Origin: Mycobacterium bourgelatii
GTDB lineage: Bacteria; Actinomycetota; Actinomycetes; Mycobacteriales; Mycobacteriaceae
Direction: 5' to 3'
NCBI RefSeq assembly: GCF_010723575.1
Contig: NZ_BLKZ01000001.1
Location: 5,332,001-5,396,000, forward strand
Length of the DNA: 64,000 nucleotides
The notes beneath the pieces were generated by a model. The model was not told where the DNA came from. It saw only the letters and a program-made list of their open reading frames with translations, and searched no databases. A program made the translations under genes and the position numbers. Numbering within the stretch: position 1 is the stretch's first letter; every line of letters starts with the position of its first letter. Of this stretch, positions 9,028-17,700 are shown piece by piece.

Positions 9028-11985
9028 ATGTCCTACACGACGGTGACCCCAGAGGCCTTGGCGCAGGCGGCAACAAACCTGCAGGGGATCGGTTCGACGC
9101 TGACCGAGGCCAGTTCCATGGCCGCGCCGGCAACCACCGGCGTGCTCGCGGCCGGCGCGGATGAAGTGTCGGCAGCCATCGCGTCGCTGTTCAACAGCCA
9201 CGCTCTCAACTACCAAGCTGTCAGCGCCCAAGCTGCGCGATTCCACTCCCAGTTCGTGCAGGCGATGCAAGGCGCAGCGGACTCGTACGCGACCGCCGAG
9301 GCGGTGAACGCCGGCCCCCTGCAAAGCGTCGAGCAGAGCGTGCAAAGCGCTGTCCAGACGATCCAGTCCCGCCCGATCATCGGCAACGGCGCCGACGGCA
9401 CCGCCACGAATCCCAACGGAAAAGCCGGCGGTTGGCTGTACGGCAACGGTGGAAACGGCTATGACAACAGCGCGAACCCCGGTGCGGCCGGGGGCGCCGG
9501 TGGTGCGGGGGGTCTGATCGGCTCGGGCGGTGCCGGCGGAGCCGGTGGTGCGGGAGCCGCCGGCGGCGCTGGCGGGTCCGCCGGACTGATCGGCCGCGGC
9601 GGTGCGGGTGGCACCGGCGGCGTCGGCAGCGTGGCCGACGTCGCGGGTATCGGCGGGATCGGCGGCAACGGGGGGTTGTTCCTCGGTAGCGGCGGTGCCG
9701 GCGGTGCCGGCGGCGACGGCACCGCAGTGGGCGCCAACGGTGGTGCCGGCGGGGCTGGCGGCAACAGCGGATGGCTCGGCAGCGGCGGCGGCGCTGGTGG
9801 CGCGGGCGCCAACGGCGGCGTTGGCGGCACCGGCGGCGACAGCGGATGGCTCGGCAGCGGCGGGGTGGGCGGGGCGGGCGGCGCCGGCGACTCCGGGATC
9901 GGTGGAGACGGAGGCGCCGGCGGTGCCGCCGGGACGCTCGTCGGCAACGGTGGCGACGGCGGCTCGGGCGGCGAGGGAATCACCGCCGCCGGCAACGGCG
10001 GAGCCGCAGGCCGTGCCGCGTCCCTCGTCGGCAACGGCGGTGCCGGCGGCGACGGTGCGCAGGGTGCGGTCGGCGCCAACGGAGCCCGGCTGATCGGCAA
10101 CGGCGGCCGGGGCGGACACAGCTTGGACGCCACGACGACCGGCGCGGACGGCGGCCACAGCGGGTGGCTGTACGGCATCGGCGGCGCCGGCGGAAACGGC
10201 GGGGCCGCGGCGGATGGTGGCGCGGGCGGCAACGGCGGTTACCTGTTCGGCGACGGCGGCAACGGTGGCTACGGCGGCGGCGGTACCGGTGGCGCCGGGG
10301 GGACGGCCGGGCTGCTCATCGGCAACGGTGGGTCCGGCGGGGATGGCGGTGTCGGCGCGGCCGGCGCTGCCGGCGGGACGCTGTTCGGCGACGGCGGTCA
10401 CGGCGGTGACAGCCTGAATGCGGGCACGGCCGGCGCCGCGGGCGGCCGCAGCGGCTTGTTGTACGGCACCGGCGGTAGCGGCGGCACCGGCGGAGCCGGC
10501 GCGGACGGCGGCACCGGCGGCAACGGCGGCCACCTGTTCGGCAACGGCGGCAACGGCGGCGACGGAGGCGCCAACGACGCTGGTAACGGAGGCAACGGCG
10601 GTGCCGCGGGCAGAGCCGGATTGCTCGTCGGTGACGGTGGGTCGGGCGGCAACGGCGCCGGGGGCTCACTCGGCTTCGACGGCGGACTCGGCGCGGCCGG
10701 GGCAGACGCCGGGTACCTGATCGGCGACGGCGGCAGCGCCGGCGACACGCTCACGTCCGGGGTGGCCGGCGGCAATGGCGCCAAAGCCGGGCTGCTCATC
10801 GGCAACGGAGGCGCTGGCGGCGACGGCGGCGCCGGCGCCGCGGGAGGTCATGGAGCCGACGCCGGTCTGCTGGTCGGCGCCGGCGGCGACGGCGGAAATG
10901 CGCGAAGCACCAACGGCACGATTCCGACCGGAGCTGACGGCGGCAACGGCGGCAACGGCGGGTGGATTTACGGCGAAGGCGGCGACGGCGGCAACGGCGG
11001 CACCGCCCTGATGGCCAGCATGAACGGCGGCAACGGCGGGCACGGCGGATCTGTCGGGCTGTGGGGCAACGGCGGGGACGGCGGCAACGCCGGAAGCGCC
11101 GGACTGGTCGAGGACTTCGGATCCGCCACCACTGGCAACGGCGGGCAAGGCGGCAGCAGCGGTGCCGGCGGATGGCTCTTCGGTGCCGGCGGGAACGGCG
11201 GCAACGGCGGTGCCGGCGGCGATTCCGCAGCGGCCGGCGGCCTCGGCGGCGACGGGGGTGCCGGCAGCCGGGGTGGCTTGCTGTGGGGTCTCGGAGGCAA
11301 CGGTGGCGACGGCGGGGCCGGCGGCGGCAGCGTCGAAAACAGCGACCGGGCCGGGGCCGGCAACGGCGGCGCCGGCGGGGCCGGCGGCAGCGTCGGGCTG
11401 TTCGGTGTCGGCGGCAACGGCGGGGCCGGAGGCGACGGTGGCGACGGCCTGACCGCCTTGACCAGGGCTCCCGGCGGGGCCGGCGGGACGGGCGGAAACG
11501 GCGGCGACGGCGGCTTGCTGTGGGGCGTGGGCGGTAACGGCGGCGCCGGCGGCGATGCGGGCGACGGCGGCAACATCGGCTACGCCAACGCCGGCGGCAA
11601 CGGAGGCAACGGCGGCAACGCCGGGTTGGTCGGCGTCGGCGGAGCCGGTGGGGACGGCGGCGACGGCAGCAACGCAAACCGTGTCACCGGCGACGGCGGC
11701 GCCGGCGGCAACGGAGGCAACGGCGGCAGCACCGCCGGCCTCGTCGGTTACGGCGGCGACGGCGGTGCGGCAGGGCACGGCGGTGACGGCGGCAATTCCG
11801 GCGAGGGCGGCCTCGGCGGCAACGGCGGCAACGGCGGCAACGCCGACAGCCTGGTCGGCATTGGCGGCAACGGCGGGGCCGGCGGGGCCGGCGGGTATGG
11901 GGATTCCGGAAATGTGCCGGACGGGACCGACGGTATTGGCGGAACGGGCGGCATGATCGCCGGAATTGACGGTACCGCCGGCTAG
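9028..11985 (+). CDS. PE_PGRS family protein
   Basis: A 985-residue PE_PGRS protein. Residues 1-100 are a PE domain (MSYTTVTPEALAQAATNLQG, then AAGADEVSAAIASLFNSHALNYQ), ending in the NAGPLQSVEQSVQ region. The rest is Gly/Ala/Asn-rich GGAGG, GGNGG and GGDGG repeats, with spaced LIGNGG, WLYGxGG and LFGDGG units. The ATG at 9028 is chosen because it starts the conserved PE motif and has GAGGTG 10 nt upstream; the ATG at 9007 would add seven atypical residues. PE_PGRS proteins are surface-associated type VII substrates of varied and mostly unknown role. DNA repeats in this gene can mimic other repeat classes. Confidence 0.95.
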   Translation: MSYTTVTPEALAQAATNLQGIGSTLTEASSMAAPATTGVLAAGADEVSAAIASLFNSHALNYQAVSAQAARFHSQFVQAMQGAADSYATAEAVNAGPLQSVEQSVQSAVQTIQSRPIIGNGADGTATNPNGKAGGWLYGNGGNGYDNSANPGAAGGAGGAGGLIGSGGAGGAGGAGAAGGAGGSAGLIGRGGAGGTGGVGSVADVAGIGGIGGNGGLFLGSGGAGGAGGDGTAVGANGGAGGAGGNSGWLGSGGGAGGAGANGGVGGTGGDSGWLGSGGVGGAGGAGDSGIGGDGGAGGAAGTLVGNGGDGGSGGEGITAAGNGGAAGRAASLVGNGGAGGDGAQGAVGANGARLIGNGGRGGHSLDATTTGADGGHSGWLYGIGGAGGNGGAAADGGAGGNGGYLFGDGGNGGYGGGGTGGAGGTAGLLIGNGGSGGDGGVGAAGAAGGTLFGDGGHGGDSLNAGTAGAAGGRSGLLYGTGGSGGTGGAGADGGTGGNGGHLFGNGGNGGDGGANDAGNGGNGGAAGRAGLLVGDGGSGGNGAGGSLGFDGGLGAAGADAGYLIGDGGSAGDTLTSGVAGGNGAKAGLLIGNGGAGGDGGAGAAGGHGADAGLLVGAGGDGGNARSTNGTIPTGADGGNGGNGGWIYGEGGDGGNGGTALMASMNGGNGGHGGSVGLWGNGGDGGNAGSAGLVEDFGSATTGNGGQGGSSGAGGWLFGAGGNGGNGGAGGDSAAAGGLGGDGGAGSRGGLLWGLGGNGGDGGAGGGSVENSDRAGAGNGGAGGAGGSVGLFGVGGNGGAGGDGGDGLTALTRAPGGAGGTGGNGGDGGLLWGVGGNGGAGGDAGDGGNIGYANAGGNGGNGGNAGLVGVGGAGGDGGDGSNANRVTGDGGAGGNGGNGGSTAGLVGYGGDGGAAGHGGDGGNSGEGGLGGNGGNGGNADSLVGIGGNGGAGGAGGYGDSGNVPDGTDGIGGTGGMIAGIDGTAG

Positions 11986-12316
11986 CACTCGAATTGTCGC
12001 GCCTTGTCGGTAACGATCTGCGGACGCCTATTGCGAGACCTGGCTCGCATTTGAGTCCACTCGTCGGCGGGCGGCGGGCACATCCCGACGATCCAGCCGC
12101 TAAAAAAGAACCGCGGTGCGGCGCGGAATTGGACATTTACCGTTTGGGGATTAAGGGCCGACTTCTTAGCGTGCTCGCGCTATTCGTACCGAGCCCAGTT
12201 GTCGCCCTTGTCGGTAATAGGCCCCCGGCAACAGCAAACAACTCCGGTCCACAGCGGCCGGCCGCATCCGGGCGGTTGCCTCCCGATCGACGCCGGTTGC
12301 GACATAGGGTCGAACC
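11986..12316. other. Non-coding gap between PE_PGRS and pgi
   Basis: 331 bp with no credible gene on either strand. The only repeat seen is an 11-bp direct repeat CTTGTCGGTAA at 12003-12013 and 12207-12217. The pgi -10 element lies at the right end. No terminator hairpin for the PE_PGRS gene was found. Confidence 0.5.
12305..12310 (+). promoter_or_regulatory. -10 element of a leaderless pgi transcript
   Basis: TAGGGT fits the mycobacterial TANNNT -10 box and ends 6 nt before the pgi ATG, placing the transcript start on or next to the A of the start codon. Confidence 0.5.
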
Positions 12317-13981
12317 ATGACCTCCGTGCCAGCAATCCCCGACATCACCGCCACCCGGGCGTGGGACAACCTGCGCAGTCATTACGACAAGATCGGACAG
12401 ACCCACCTTCGGCAGTTCTTCGCCGACGATCCCGACCGCGGGCGCGAACTGACGCTCACGGTGGGCGACCTCTATATCGACTACAGCAAGCACCGCGTCA
12501 CCCGCGAGACGTTGCAGCTGTTGGTCGACCTGGCCCGCGCGGCCAACCTGGAAGAACGTCGCGCGGCGATGTTCGCCGGTGCGCACATCAACACCTCGGA
12601 GGATCGTGCGGTACTGCACACCGCGCTGCGGTTGCCCCGCGACGCCGACCTGATCGTCGACGGACAGAACGTCGTCCGGGACGTGCACGAGGTGCTGGAC
12701 GCGATGGGCGACTTCACCGACCGGCTGCGCAACGGCGACTGGCGAGGAGCCACCGGCGAGCGGATCAAGACCGTCGTCAACATCGGCATCGGCGGCTCGG
12801 ACCTGGGCCCGGTGATGGTGTATCAGGCGTTGCGCCACTACGCCGACGCCGGCATCTCGGCGCGCTTCGTGTCCAACGTGGACCCCGCCGACCTGGTTGC
12901 GACGCTGGCCGACTTGGACCCTGCCACAACACTTTTCATCGTGGCGTCGAAGACGTTCTCCACGCTGGAGACGCTGACCAACGCTACCGCGGCTCGGCGG
13001 TGGCTCACCGATGCGCTCGGAGATGCCGCAGTGGCAAAGCATTTCGTCGCCGTCTCCACCAACAAGCGCCTGGTCGACGACTTCGGCATCAACACCGACA
13101 ACATGTTCGGCTTCTGGGATTGGGTCGGCGGGCGGTACTCGGTCGACTCGGCGATCGGGCTGTCGGTGATGGCCGTCATCGGCCGAGAAGCCTTCGCCGA
13201 CTTCCTTTCTGGCTTCCACATCGTCGACGAACACTTCCGAACCGCGTCACTGGAATCCAACGCGCCCGTCCTGCTCGGGTTGATCGGGCTTTGGTACTCC
13301 AACTTCTTCAACGCCCAATCACGCGCAGTCTTGCCGTATTCCAATGACTTGGCGCGCTTTGCCGCCTATCTGCAGCAGCTGACCATGGAATCCAATGGCA
13401 AGTCCACGCGCGCCGACGGGCAACCGGTCACCACCGACACCGGCGAAATCTTCTGGGGCGAGCCAGGAACCAACGGCCAGCACGCCTTCTATCAGCTGCT
13501 GCATCAGGGCACCCGGTTGGTTCCGGCCGACTTCATCGGGTTCAGTCAACCCACCGACGACCTGCCCACCGCCGAAGGCACCGGCAGCATGCACGACCTG
13601 TTGATGAGCAACTTCTTCGCCCAGACCCAGGTGCTGGCGTTCGGCAAGACCGCCGAGGAAATCGCCGCGGAAGGCACCCCCGCCGAGGTCGTGCCACACA
13701 AGGTGATGCCCGGTAACCGGCCGACAACCTCGATCCTGGCCAACCGGCTCACGCCGTCGGTCGTGGGCCAATTGATCGCCTTGTACGAGCACCAGGTCTT
13801 CGTCGAGGGCGTGATCTGGGGCATCGACTCGTTCGACCAATGGGGCGTGGAATTGGGCAAGACGCAGGCCAAGGCGTTGCTTCCGGTGATCACCAGCGAG
13901 AACGCCCCCGAGCCCCTGTCGGACAGTTCGACCGACGCGCTGGTGCGCCGCTACCGCACGGAGCGCGGACGCGCGGGCTGA
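12317..13981 (+). CDS. pgi: Glucose-6-phosphate isomerase
   Basis: Interconverts glucose-6-phosphate and fructose-6-phosphate in glycolysis and gluconeogenesis. The 554-residue protein has normal length for the large PGI form and carries the substrate loop GIGGSDLGPVMV (about residues 155-166), the SKTFSTLET stretch, the first PGI signature around DNMFGFWDWVGGRYSVDSA, and the second signature VIWGIDSFDQWGVELGK near residues 496-512. The ATG at 12317 gives MTSVPAIPDI, and a TANNNT box 6 nt upstream supports a leaderless start. In M. tuberculosis the orthologue is Rv0946c (from memory), flanked as here by the SDR Rv0945. Confidence 0.98.
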   Translation: MTSVPAIPDITATRAWDNLRSHYDKIGQTHLRQFFADDPDRGRELTLTVGDLYIDYSKHRVTRETLQLLVDLARAANLEERRAAMFAGAHINTSEDRAVLHTALRLPRDADLIVDGQNVVRDVHEVLDAMGDFTDRLRNGDWRGATGERIKTVVNIGIGGSDLGPVMVYQALRHYADAGISARFVSNVDPADLVATLADLDPATTLFIVASKTFSTLETLTNATAARRWLTDALGDAAVAKHFVAVSTNKRLVDDFGINTDNMFGFWDWVGGRYSVDSAIGLSVMAVIGREAFADFLSGFHIVDEHFRTASLESNAPVLLGLIGLWYSNFFNAQSRAVLPYSNDLARFAAYLQQLTMESNGKSTRADGQPVTTDTGEIFWGEPGTNGQHAFYQLLHQGTRLVPADFIGFSQPTDDLPTAEGTGSMHDLLMSNFFAQTQVLAFGKTAEEIAAEGTPAEVVPHKVMPGNRPTTSILANRLTPSVVGQLIALYEHQVFVEGVIWGIDSFDQWGVELGKTQAKALLPVITSENAPEPLSDSSTDALVRRYRTERGRAG

Positions 13982-13992
13982 CGCTCCCCGCT

Positions 13993-14046
13993 GAGTGTGA
14001 ATCGCACGGCGCGACACGCTATGAACGCGTCGCGCCGTTCACACTC
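13993..14046. terminator. Bidirectional hairpin terminator between pgi and SDR gene
   Basis: GAGTGTGAA plus CGGCGCGAC on the left (with a 5-nt TCGCA bulge) pairs with GTCGCGCCGTTCACACTC on the right (14029-14046), about 18 paired bases. It lies between the convergent pgi and SDR stops. No U-tract follows. Confidence 0.65.
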
Positions 14047-14053
14047 GCGGTGG

Positions 14054-14803
14054 CTAAGCGAAGCGTTTGGTCAGCGGCGGCGGCAACACCCGCAGCAGCT
14101 GCACCAACGGCGCCCACGGCCAACGCGGCACCACCGCGCGTCCGGGCTCGCGCTCGATGGCGTCGACCAGGGCCTTGACCCCGGTGTCGTTGTCCACCAT
14201 CAACATCGTGCTCGAGGACTTGGCGGTCATCTCCGACTCGATGTACCCGGGCTCGATCGACGAGATCTTGATCGGACCCTTCACGTACTCGGCGCGCAGC
14301 GATTCACCCAGCGACGTCAGTCCGGCTTTGCTTGCGCAGTACGCGGCCTTGACGCCCGGCACGCCCTTGTTGCCGAGCACCGAGGAGATGAGCACCAGGT
14401 GGCCCGATCCGCTCTTGTTGAACATCTCGAGCGCGGTTTCGATCTGCACCAGCGCGGACACCAGGTTGGTCTCGATGGTCGCCTTATTCGCCCACAGTTT
14501 GCCGGAGCCCAGCCGCGCCCCCTTGCCGATGCCGGCGTTGACGATGACGCGGTCGATGCCGCCCAGTTCGTCGCTCAGCGCGGCAAACACCTTCGGCACC
14601 TGCTCGTGGTCGTTGACGTCCAACGCCGCCACTGCGACCTTGATCGACGGGTACCGCTGCGTCAGCTCCGCTTTCAGTTCATCGAGCCGATCGGTGCGAC
14701 GCGCGCACAGCGCGAGGTCGCGGCCTTTAGCAGCAAAGGCCCGGGCCATGCCGGCGCCGAGGCCGGAGCTGGCTCCGGTGATGAGGATTTTCTGACGAGT
14801 CAC
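14054..14803 (-). CDS. Short-chain dehydrogenase/reductase (Rv0945-like)
   Basis: Classical SDR oxidoreductase, substrate unknown. The NAD(P) loop TGASSGLGAG is at residues 8-17, NAGIGKGA near 85, the catalytic Ser in LISSVLG, and YxxxK as YCASKAG. SIEPGYIESEMT follows the active site. The GTG at 14803 is chosen: it yields MTRQKILITGASS, gives 249 residues like relatives, and a TATGCT -10 box ends 6 nt upstream, indicating a leaderless message. A longer reading from 14845 would overlap the upstream PE gene. It is convergent with pgi. Confidence 0.92.
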   Translation of the reverse strand: MTRQKILITGASSGLGAGMARAFAAKGRDLALCARRTDRLDELKAELTQRYPSIKVAVAALDVNDHEQVPKVFAALSDELGGIDRVIVNAGIGKGARLGSGKLWANKATIETNLVSALVQIETALEMFNKSGSGHLVLISSVLGNKGVPGVKAAYCASKAGLTSLGESLRAEYVKGPIKISSIEPGYIESEMTAKSSSTMLMVDNDTGVKALVDAIEREPGRAVVPRWPWAPLVQLLRVLPPPLTKRFA

Positions 14804-14809
14804 CTCGGC

Positions 14810-14815
14810 AGCATA
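14810..14815 (-). promoter_or_regulatory. -10 element of a leaderless SDR transcript
   Basis: TATGCT on the minus strand, 6 nt before the GTG at 14803. It matches TANNNT and supports that start over the longer reading. Confidence 0.5.
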
Positions 14816-14838
14816 TCGACCGAGCGACACGCCCTCGT

Positions 14839-15399
14839 TCACCACAGTGAAAGAAGCAAACTGATGAACGCTGAAATCCCCAGGACAGGAATCATCAGCA
14901 GGACAAAGGCGGGCGGGTTGTTGAAGTACGCCCAGGCCAAGAGGTAATTGAGCGGGAGCAAGAAGAATGGGTTCAACACCAGGTCGTAGAACAGTTGGCC
15001 GAGGGTTCCAAAAGGGTCGTTAACGACGTTGGCGGCCGTGTAGAGCAACTTGAGTGGCAAACCGTTCAGTGTTCCCCAGATGTTGAGCACCTGCGGCGGG
15101 AGCGGGAGCAGAGCGGCGTTGGCGGCCTCTGCACTGGCGTACACATCCGCGCCGGCGTTCAGGCGCTCTACAAACTGGTCACGGAACGCCTCCGCCTTAC
15201 TGGCCGCCGCCTGGTACTCCTGGCCGTGACCGGAGAACAAGCGAGCGATGCCCTCCGATATCTCATCGGCGGCAGCCGGCTGCAGATCGGTTATTGGGGC
15301 CGCCACCGCGAGGTGTGTGGCATCGAGCGTCGAACCGATCGCCGCAAGATCCAGACCCGCGGCTTTGACTGCCTCCGAGGCCACCATCACGTGTGACAT
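14839..15399 (-). CDS. PE family protein with hydrophobic C-terminal region
   Basis: 186 residues. The first 95 form a PE domain (MSHVMVASEAVKAAGLDLAA, then AADEISEGIARLFSGHGQEYQ). The remainder is not Gly-rich but hydrophobic, with two likely membrane segments (near LNPFFLLPLNYLLAWAYF and LLMIPVLGISAFISLLLSLW). The ATG at 15399 begins the conserved PE motif and has GGAGG 7 nt upstream. It resembles the PE gene at 42944-43510, which also ends in membrane segments; the two may be paralogues. There is no PPE partner. A good sigma-A-type promoter lies at 15467-15494. Confidence 0.88.
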   Translation of the reverse strand: MSHVMVASEAVKAAGLDLAAIGSTLDATHLAVAAPITDLQPAAADEISEGIARLFSGHGQEYQAAASKAEAFRDQFVERLNAGADVYASAEAANAALLPLPPQVLNIWGTLNGLPLKLLYTAANVVNDPFGTLGQLFYDLVLNPFFLLPLNYLLAWAYFNNPPAFVLLMIPVLGISAFISLLLSLW

Positions 15400-15466
15400 C
15401 TCCGCCCCTCCAGCCCGGGCTAGCAACTGCGTGGCCCTGGTTGCAATTCAAGATCGTGATTATCTA

Positions 15467-15494
15467 ATCATACTCCACCATTCCATTTTGACAA
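15467..15494 (-). promoter_or_regulatory. Sigma-A-type promoter for the PE gene
   Basis: Read on the minus strand: TTGTCA (15489-15494), a 16-nt spacer, and TATGAT (15467-15472). Each box matches the consensus at five of six positions, in an AT-rich stretch about 68 nt upstream of the PE start. Confidence 0.55.
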
Positions 15495-15557
15495 CCTTGT
15501 TCCAAAATTTAGGCATGCGTCCGCTGCGCCATCACGGCCGCTCGCGATAAGCCCTGC

Positions 15558-16421
15558 CTACTTGAGTAGCCTCGACAAACGCCGGTCGGCGAGCACCTTG
15601 CCGCCGGTCTGACACGTCGGGCAGTACTGAAAAGACTTGTCCGCGAACGACACTTCGCGCACGGTGTCCCCGCATACCGGGCACGGCAAGCCGGTGCGGG
15701 CGTGGACCCGCAGCCCCGACCGCTTCTCGCCCTTGAGCATGGCCGCACCCTGACCGACGGAGCGCGCGACCGCGTCGGAGAGCACCGAGACCATCGCGTC
15801 GTGCAGGGTATGCAGCTGCGCTTCGCTGAGTTTGCCGGCCGTTGCGAACGGCGAGAGTTTGGCGACGTGCAGAATCTCGTCGCTGTACGCGTTGCCGATG
15901 CCCGCGATCACCTTCTGGTCGGTGATCACCGTCTTGAGCCGCCCCGTGTTACCCGCCAGGAGGCCGGACAGGTCGTCGACCGACAGGCTCAGCGCGTCCG
16001 GGCCAAGGGTGGCGATCTGCGGAATCTGCTGCGGGTCGGTGACGAGCCAGACGGCCAGTCGCTTCTGGGTGCCGGCCTCGGTCAGGTCGAATCCCGGTGC
16101 GCTGCCCGGGGTGCCCAGGTGGACCCGCAGCGCGATCGGTCCCTTGCCCGGCCGCAGCGGCGCCGCGGCCAACGTGTCCGACCAGCGCAGCCACCCGGCG
16201 CGGGACAAGTGGGTGATCAACCACAGCTCACCGGCTTGCAGCCCCAGGTATTTGCCCCAGCGACCGGCACCGACGACGGTCTGGCCGTGTAGGGCATTGA
16301 TGGGCGGATCGAAGGTCTTCAGCACCGACAGCGCGGCGACGTCGACGCGACCGACCGTCAACCCGACGGCGTGCCGACGCAAGTGATCGGCCAGCGCTTC
16401 GATTTCCGGGAGTTCGGGCAC
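15558..16421 (-). CDS. Fpg/Nei family DNA glycosylase, full length
   Basis: Base-excision repair glycosylase/AP lyase acting on oxidised bases. The 287-residue protein is complete. The N-terminus after the initiator is PELPEIEAL, giving the catalytic Pro1-Glu2 (helix PELPEIE). The helix-two-turn-helix segment is QKVIAGIGNAYSDEILH, and the C-terminal zinc finger is CPVCG...YCPTCQ, preceded by GLRVHARTG. The start codon is GTG at 16421. From memory, the M. tuberculosis counterpart Rv0944 is only about 158 residues and lacks the N-terminal catalytic part, so this copy is likely the ancestral functional form. It follows the PE_PGRS-like gene on the same strand. Confidence 0.93.
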   Translation of the reverse strand: MPELPEIEALADHLRRHAVGLTVGRVDVAALSVLKTFDPPINALHGQTVVGAGRWGKYLGLQAGELWLITHLSRAGWLRWSDTLAAAPLRPGKGPIALRVHLGTPGSAPGFDLTEAGTQKRLAVWLVTDPQQIPQIATLGPDALSLSVDDLSGLLAGNTGRLKTVITDQKVIAGIGNAYSDEILHVAKLSPFATAGKLSEAQLHTLHDAMVSVLSDAVARSVGQGAAMLKGEKRSGLRVHARTGLPCPVCGDTVREVSFADKSFQYCPTCQTGGKVLADRRLSRLLK

Positions 16422-16469
16422 CCGTCCAGTCTGCCCGAGTGCTCGGCGAACCTGCAGACGCTAGGTCGG

Positions 16470-17531
16470 TCAGTCGACCGCTTGGCCTGCGGCCTGTCCG
16501 CCGGCAGCACCCGCCGCGCCGAATCCGCCGGCACCCGCATACAGACCACCCGAACCCAACGGACCGTCGCCACGCAATCCGCCGAGGCCCCCCGCACCAG
16601 CCGTTGCGCTCACGGCCGACTCGGTGCCGGTCGCGGGAACGGAAGGCACATCCGCGGCGGAACCGCCGTACGGCCCGAGGGCGCCACCGTCGCCGTATAA
16701 CCAACCGCTGTGGTCGCCATAGCTGATGGCATTGGCACCAGCGGACTGGTTGCCATTGCTGGCAGCAGCCGGGGCACCCCCGTGGGCGCCGGCAACACCG
16801 ACACCAGCCGGAGCCAGCAGCAGCCCACTGGGTACCGCGCCGCTTGCGTCGGCGGGCGCGACAGCGGGCGCTTGTATCGCCGCGCCTGCCTCCACGACGT
16901 CGACAACGCCGGCACTGCTCGCCAGCGGGGTCAGCCAGCCGCCGGCGGCGCCTCCGTGACCACCCGCCGCGCCAGCGGGCTGAGTTCCATGACCCGCGGC
17001 ACCGAAACCTCCGGCTCCACCTCTGCCCAACAAAGCCGCGGATGCCGCTGCGCTACCGCCCGGCGTGGCGGCTGAGCCAGTCCCGTAAAGGAACCCGCCG
17101 TGGCTGCCGCTTTGAACCGCGGCCGCCGCAGCGGCTCCGTTTCCGAGCGCCGGGCCTCCGCCGACACCCAGCGCGGTCTCGCCGGCCGCCGCCGCGGCGG
17201 GCGTGGCCGCGGCCCCCAATGCCTGCCCCACCAGTTGCATCGGCAGTTCGTTGGCCGCTTCGGTGAGCGCGTACTGTTCGGCGCCCCCACTCATGAGGTT
17301 CACGAATTGCTGATGGAACAGCGCCGCCTGTTGGCTGACGGCTTGGTATGCCTGAGCATGCGCGCTGAACAACGTCGAGAGCGCCACCGAAACCTCGTCG
17401 GCGCCCGCGGCCAGGACCGCACTGGTCGGGAACGCCGCCTGGGCGTTGGCTGCGCTAAGGGATGTCGCGATGCCGGCGAGCTCGGTGGCCGCTTGGGCCA
17501 CATACTCGGGCGCCGCAATCACCCAAGACAT
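16470..17531 (-). CDS. PE family protein with Gly/Ala-rich tail (PE_PGRS-like)
   Basis: 353 residues. The PE domain occupies about residues 1-100 (MSWVIAAPEYVAQAATELAG, AAGADEVSVALSTLFSAHAQ). The tail is Ala/Gly-rich with scattered LGRGGAGGFG, WLYGDGG and GGLYAGAGG units, fewer and more degenerate than in classical PGRS proteins. The ATG at 17531 is preceded by GGGAGG with ideal 6-nt spacing. It lies between cobF and the glycosylase gene. As with other PE_PGRS proteins, surface export by a type VII system is expected; function is unknown. Confidence 0.88.
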   Translation of the reverse strand: MSWVIAAPEYVAQAATELAGIATSLSAANAQAAFPTSAVLAAGADEVSVALSTLFSAHAQAYQAVSQQAALFHQQFVNLMSGGAEQYALTEAANELPMQLVGQALGAAATPAAAAAGETALGVGGGPALGNGAAAAAAVQSGSHGGFLYGTGSAATPGGSAAASAALLGRGGAGGFGAAGHGTQPAGAAGGHGGAAGGWLTPLASSAGVVDVVEAGAAIQAPAVAPADASGAVPSGLLLAPAGVGVAGAHGGAPAAASNGNQSAGANAISYGDHSGWLYGDGGALGPYGGSAADVPSVPATGTESAVSATAGAGGLGGLRGDGPLGSGGLYAGAGGFGAAGAAGGQAAGQAVD

Positions 17532-17700
17532 CGACAACCTCCCGGCCACTGCGACAGCGACGAGCCGTCACGTCTTCCACACGAGTTGAGTAGGAGCCCC
17601 GATGCTATCTCGTTTCAATAACGATTCCGAACCCCTAGTCCAAATCCTTACTTCGCTATCAGAGTCAGAAGCGTTTCAGCAGAACGTGCGTGACACGACC

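Noticed and set aside
8950..11988. Long Pro/Ala- and Arg-rich open frames in the PE_PGRS region, and CRISPR-like spacing
   Set aside because: They arise from GGC/GCC codon repeats of the PGRS array. Units are short, irregular and in frame with the protein, not direct repeats with unique spacers.
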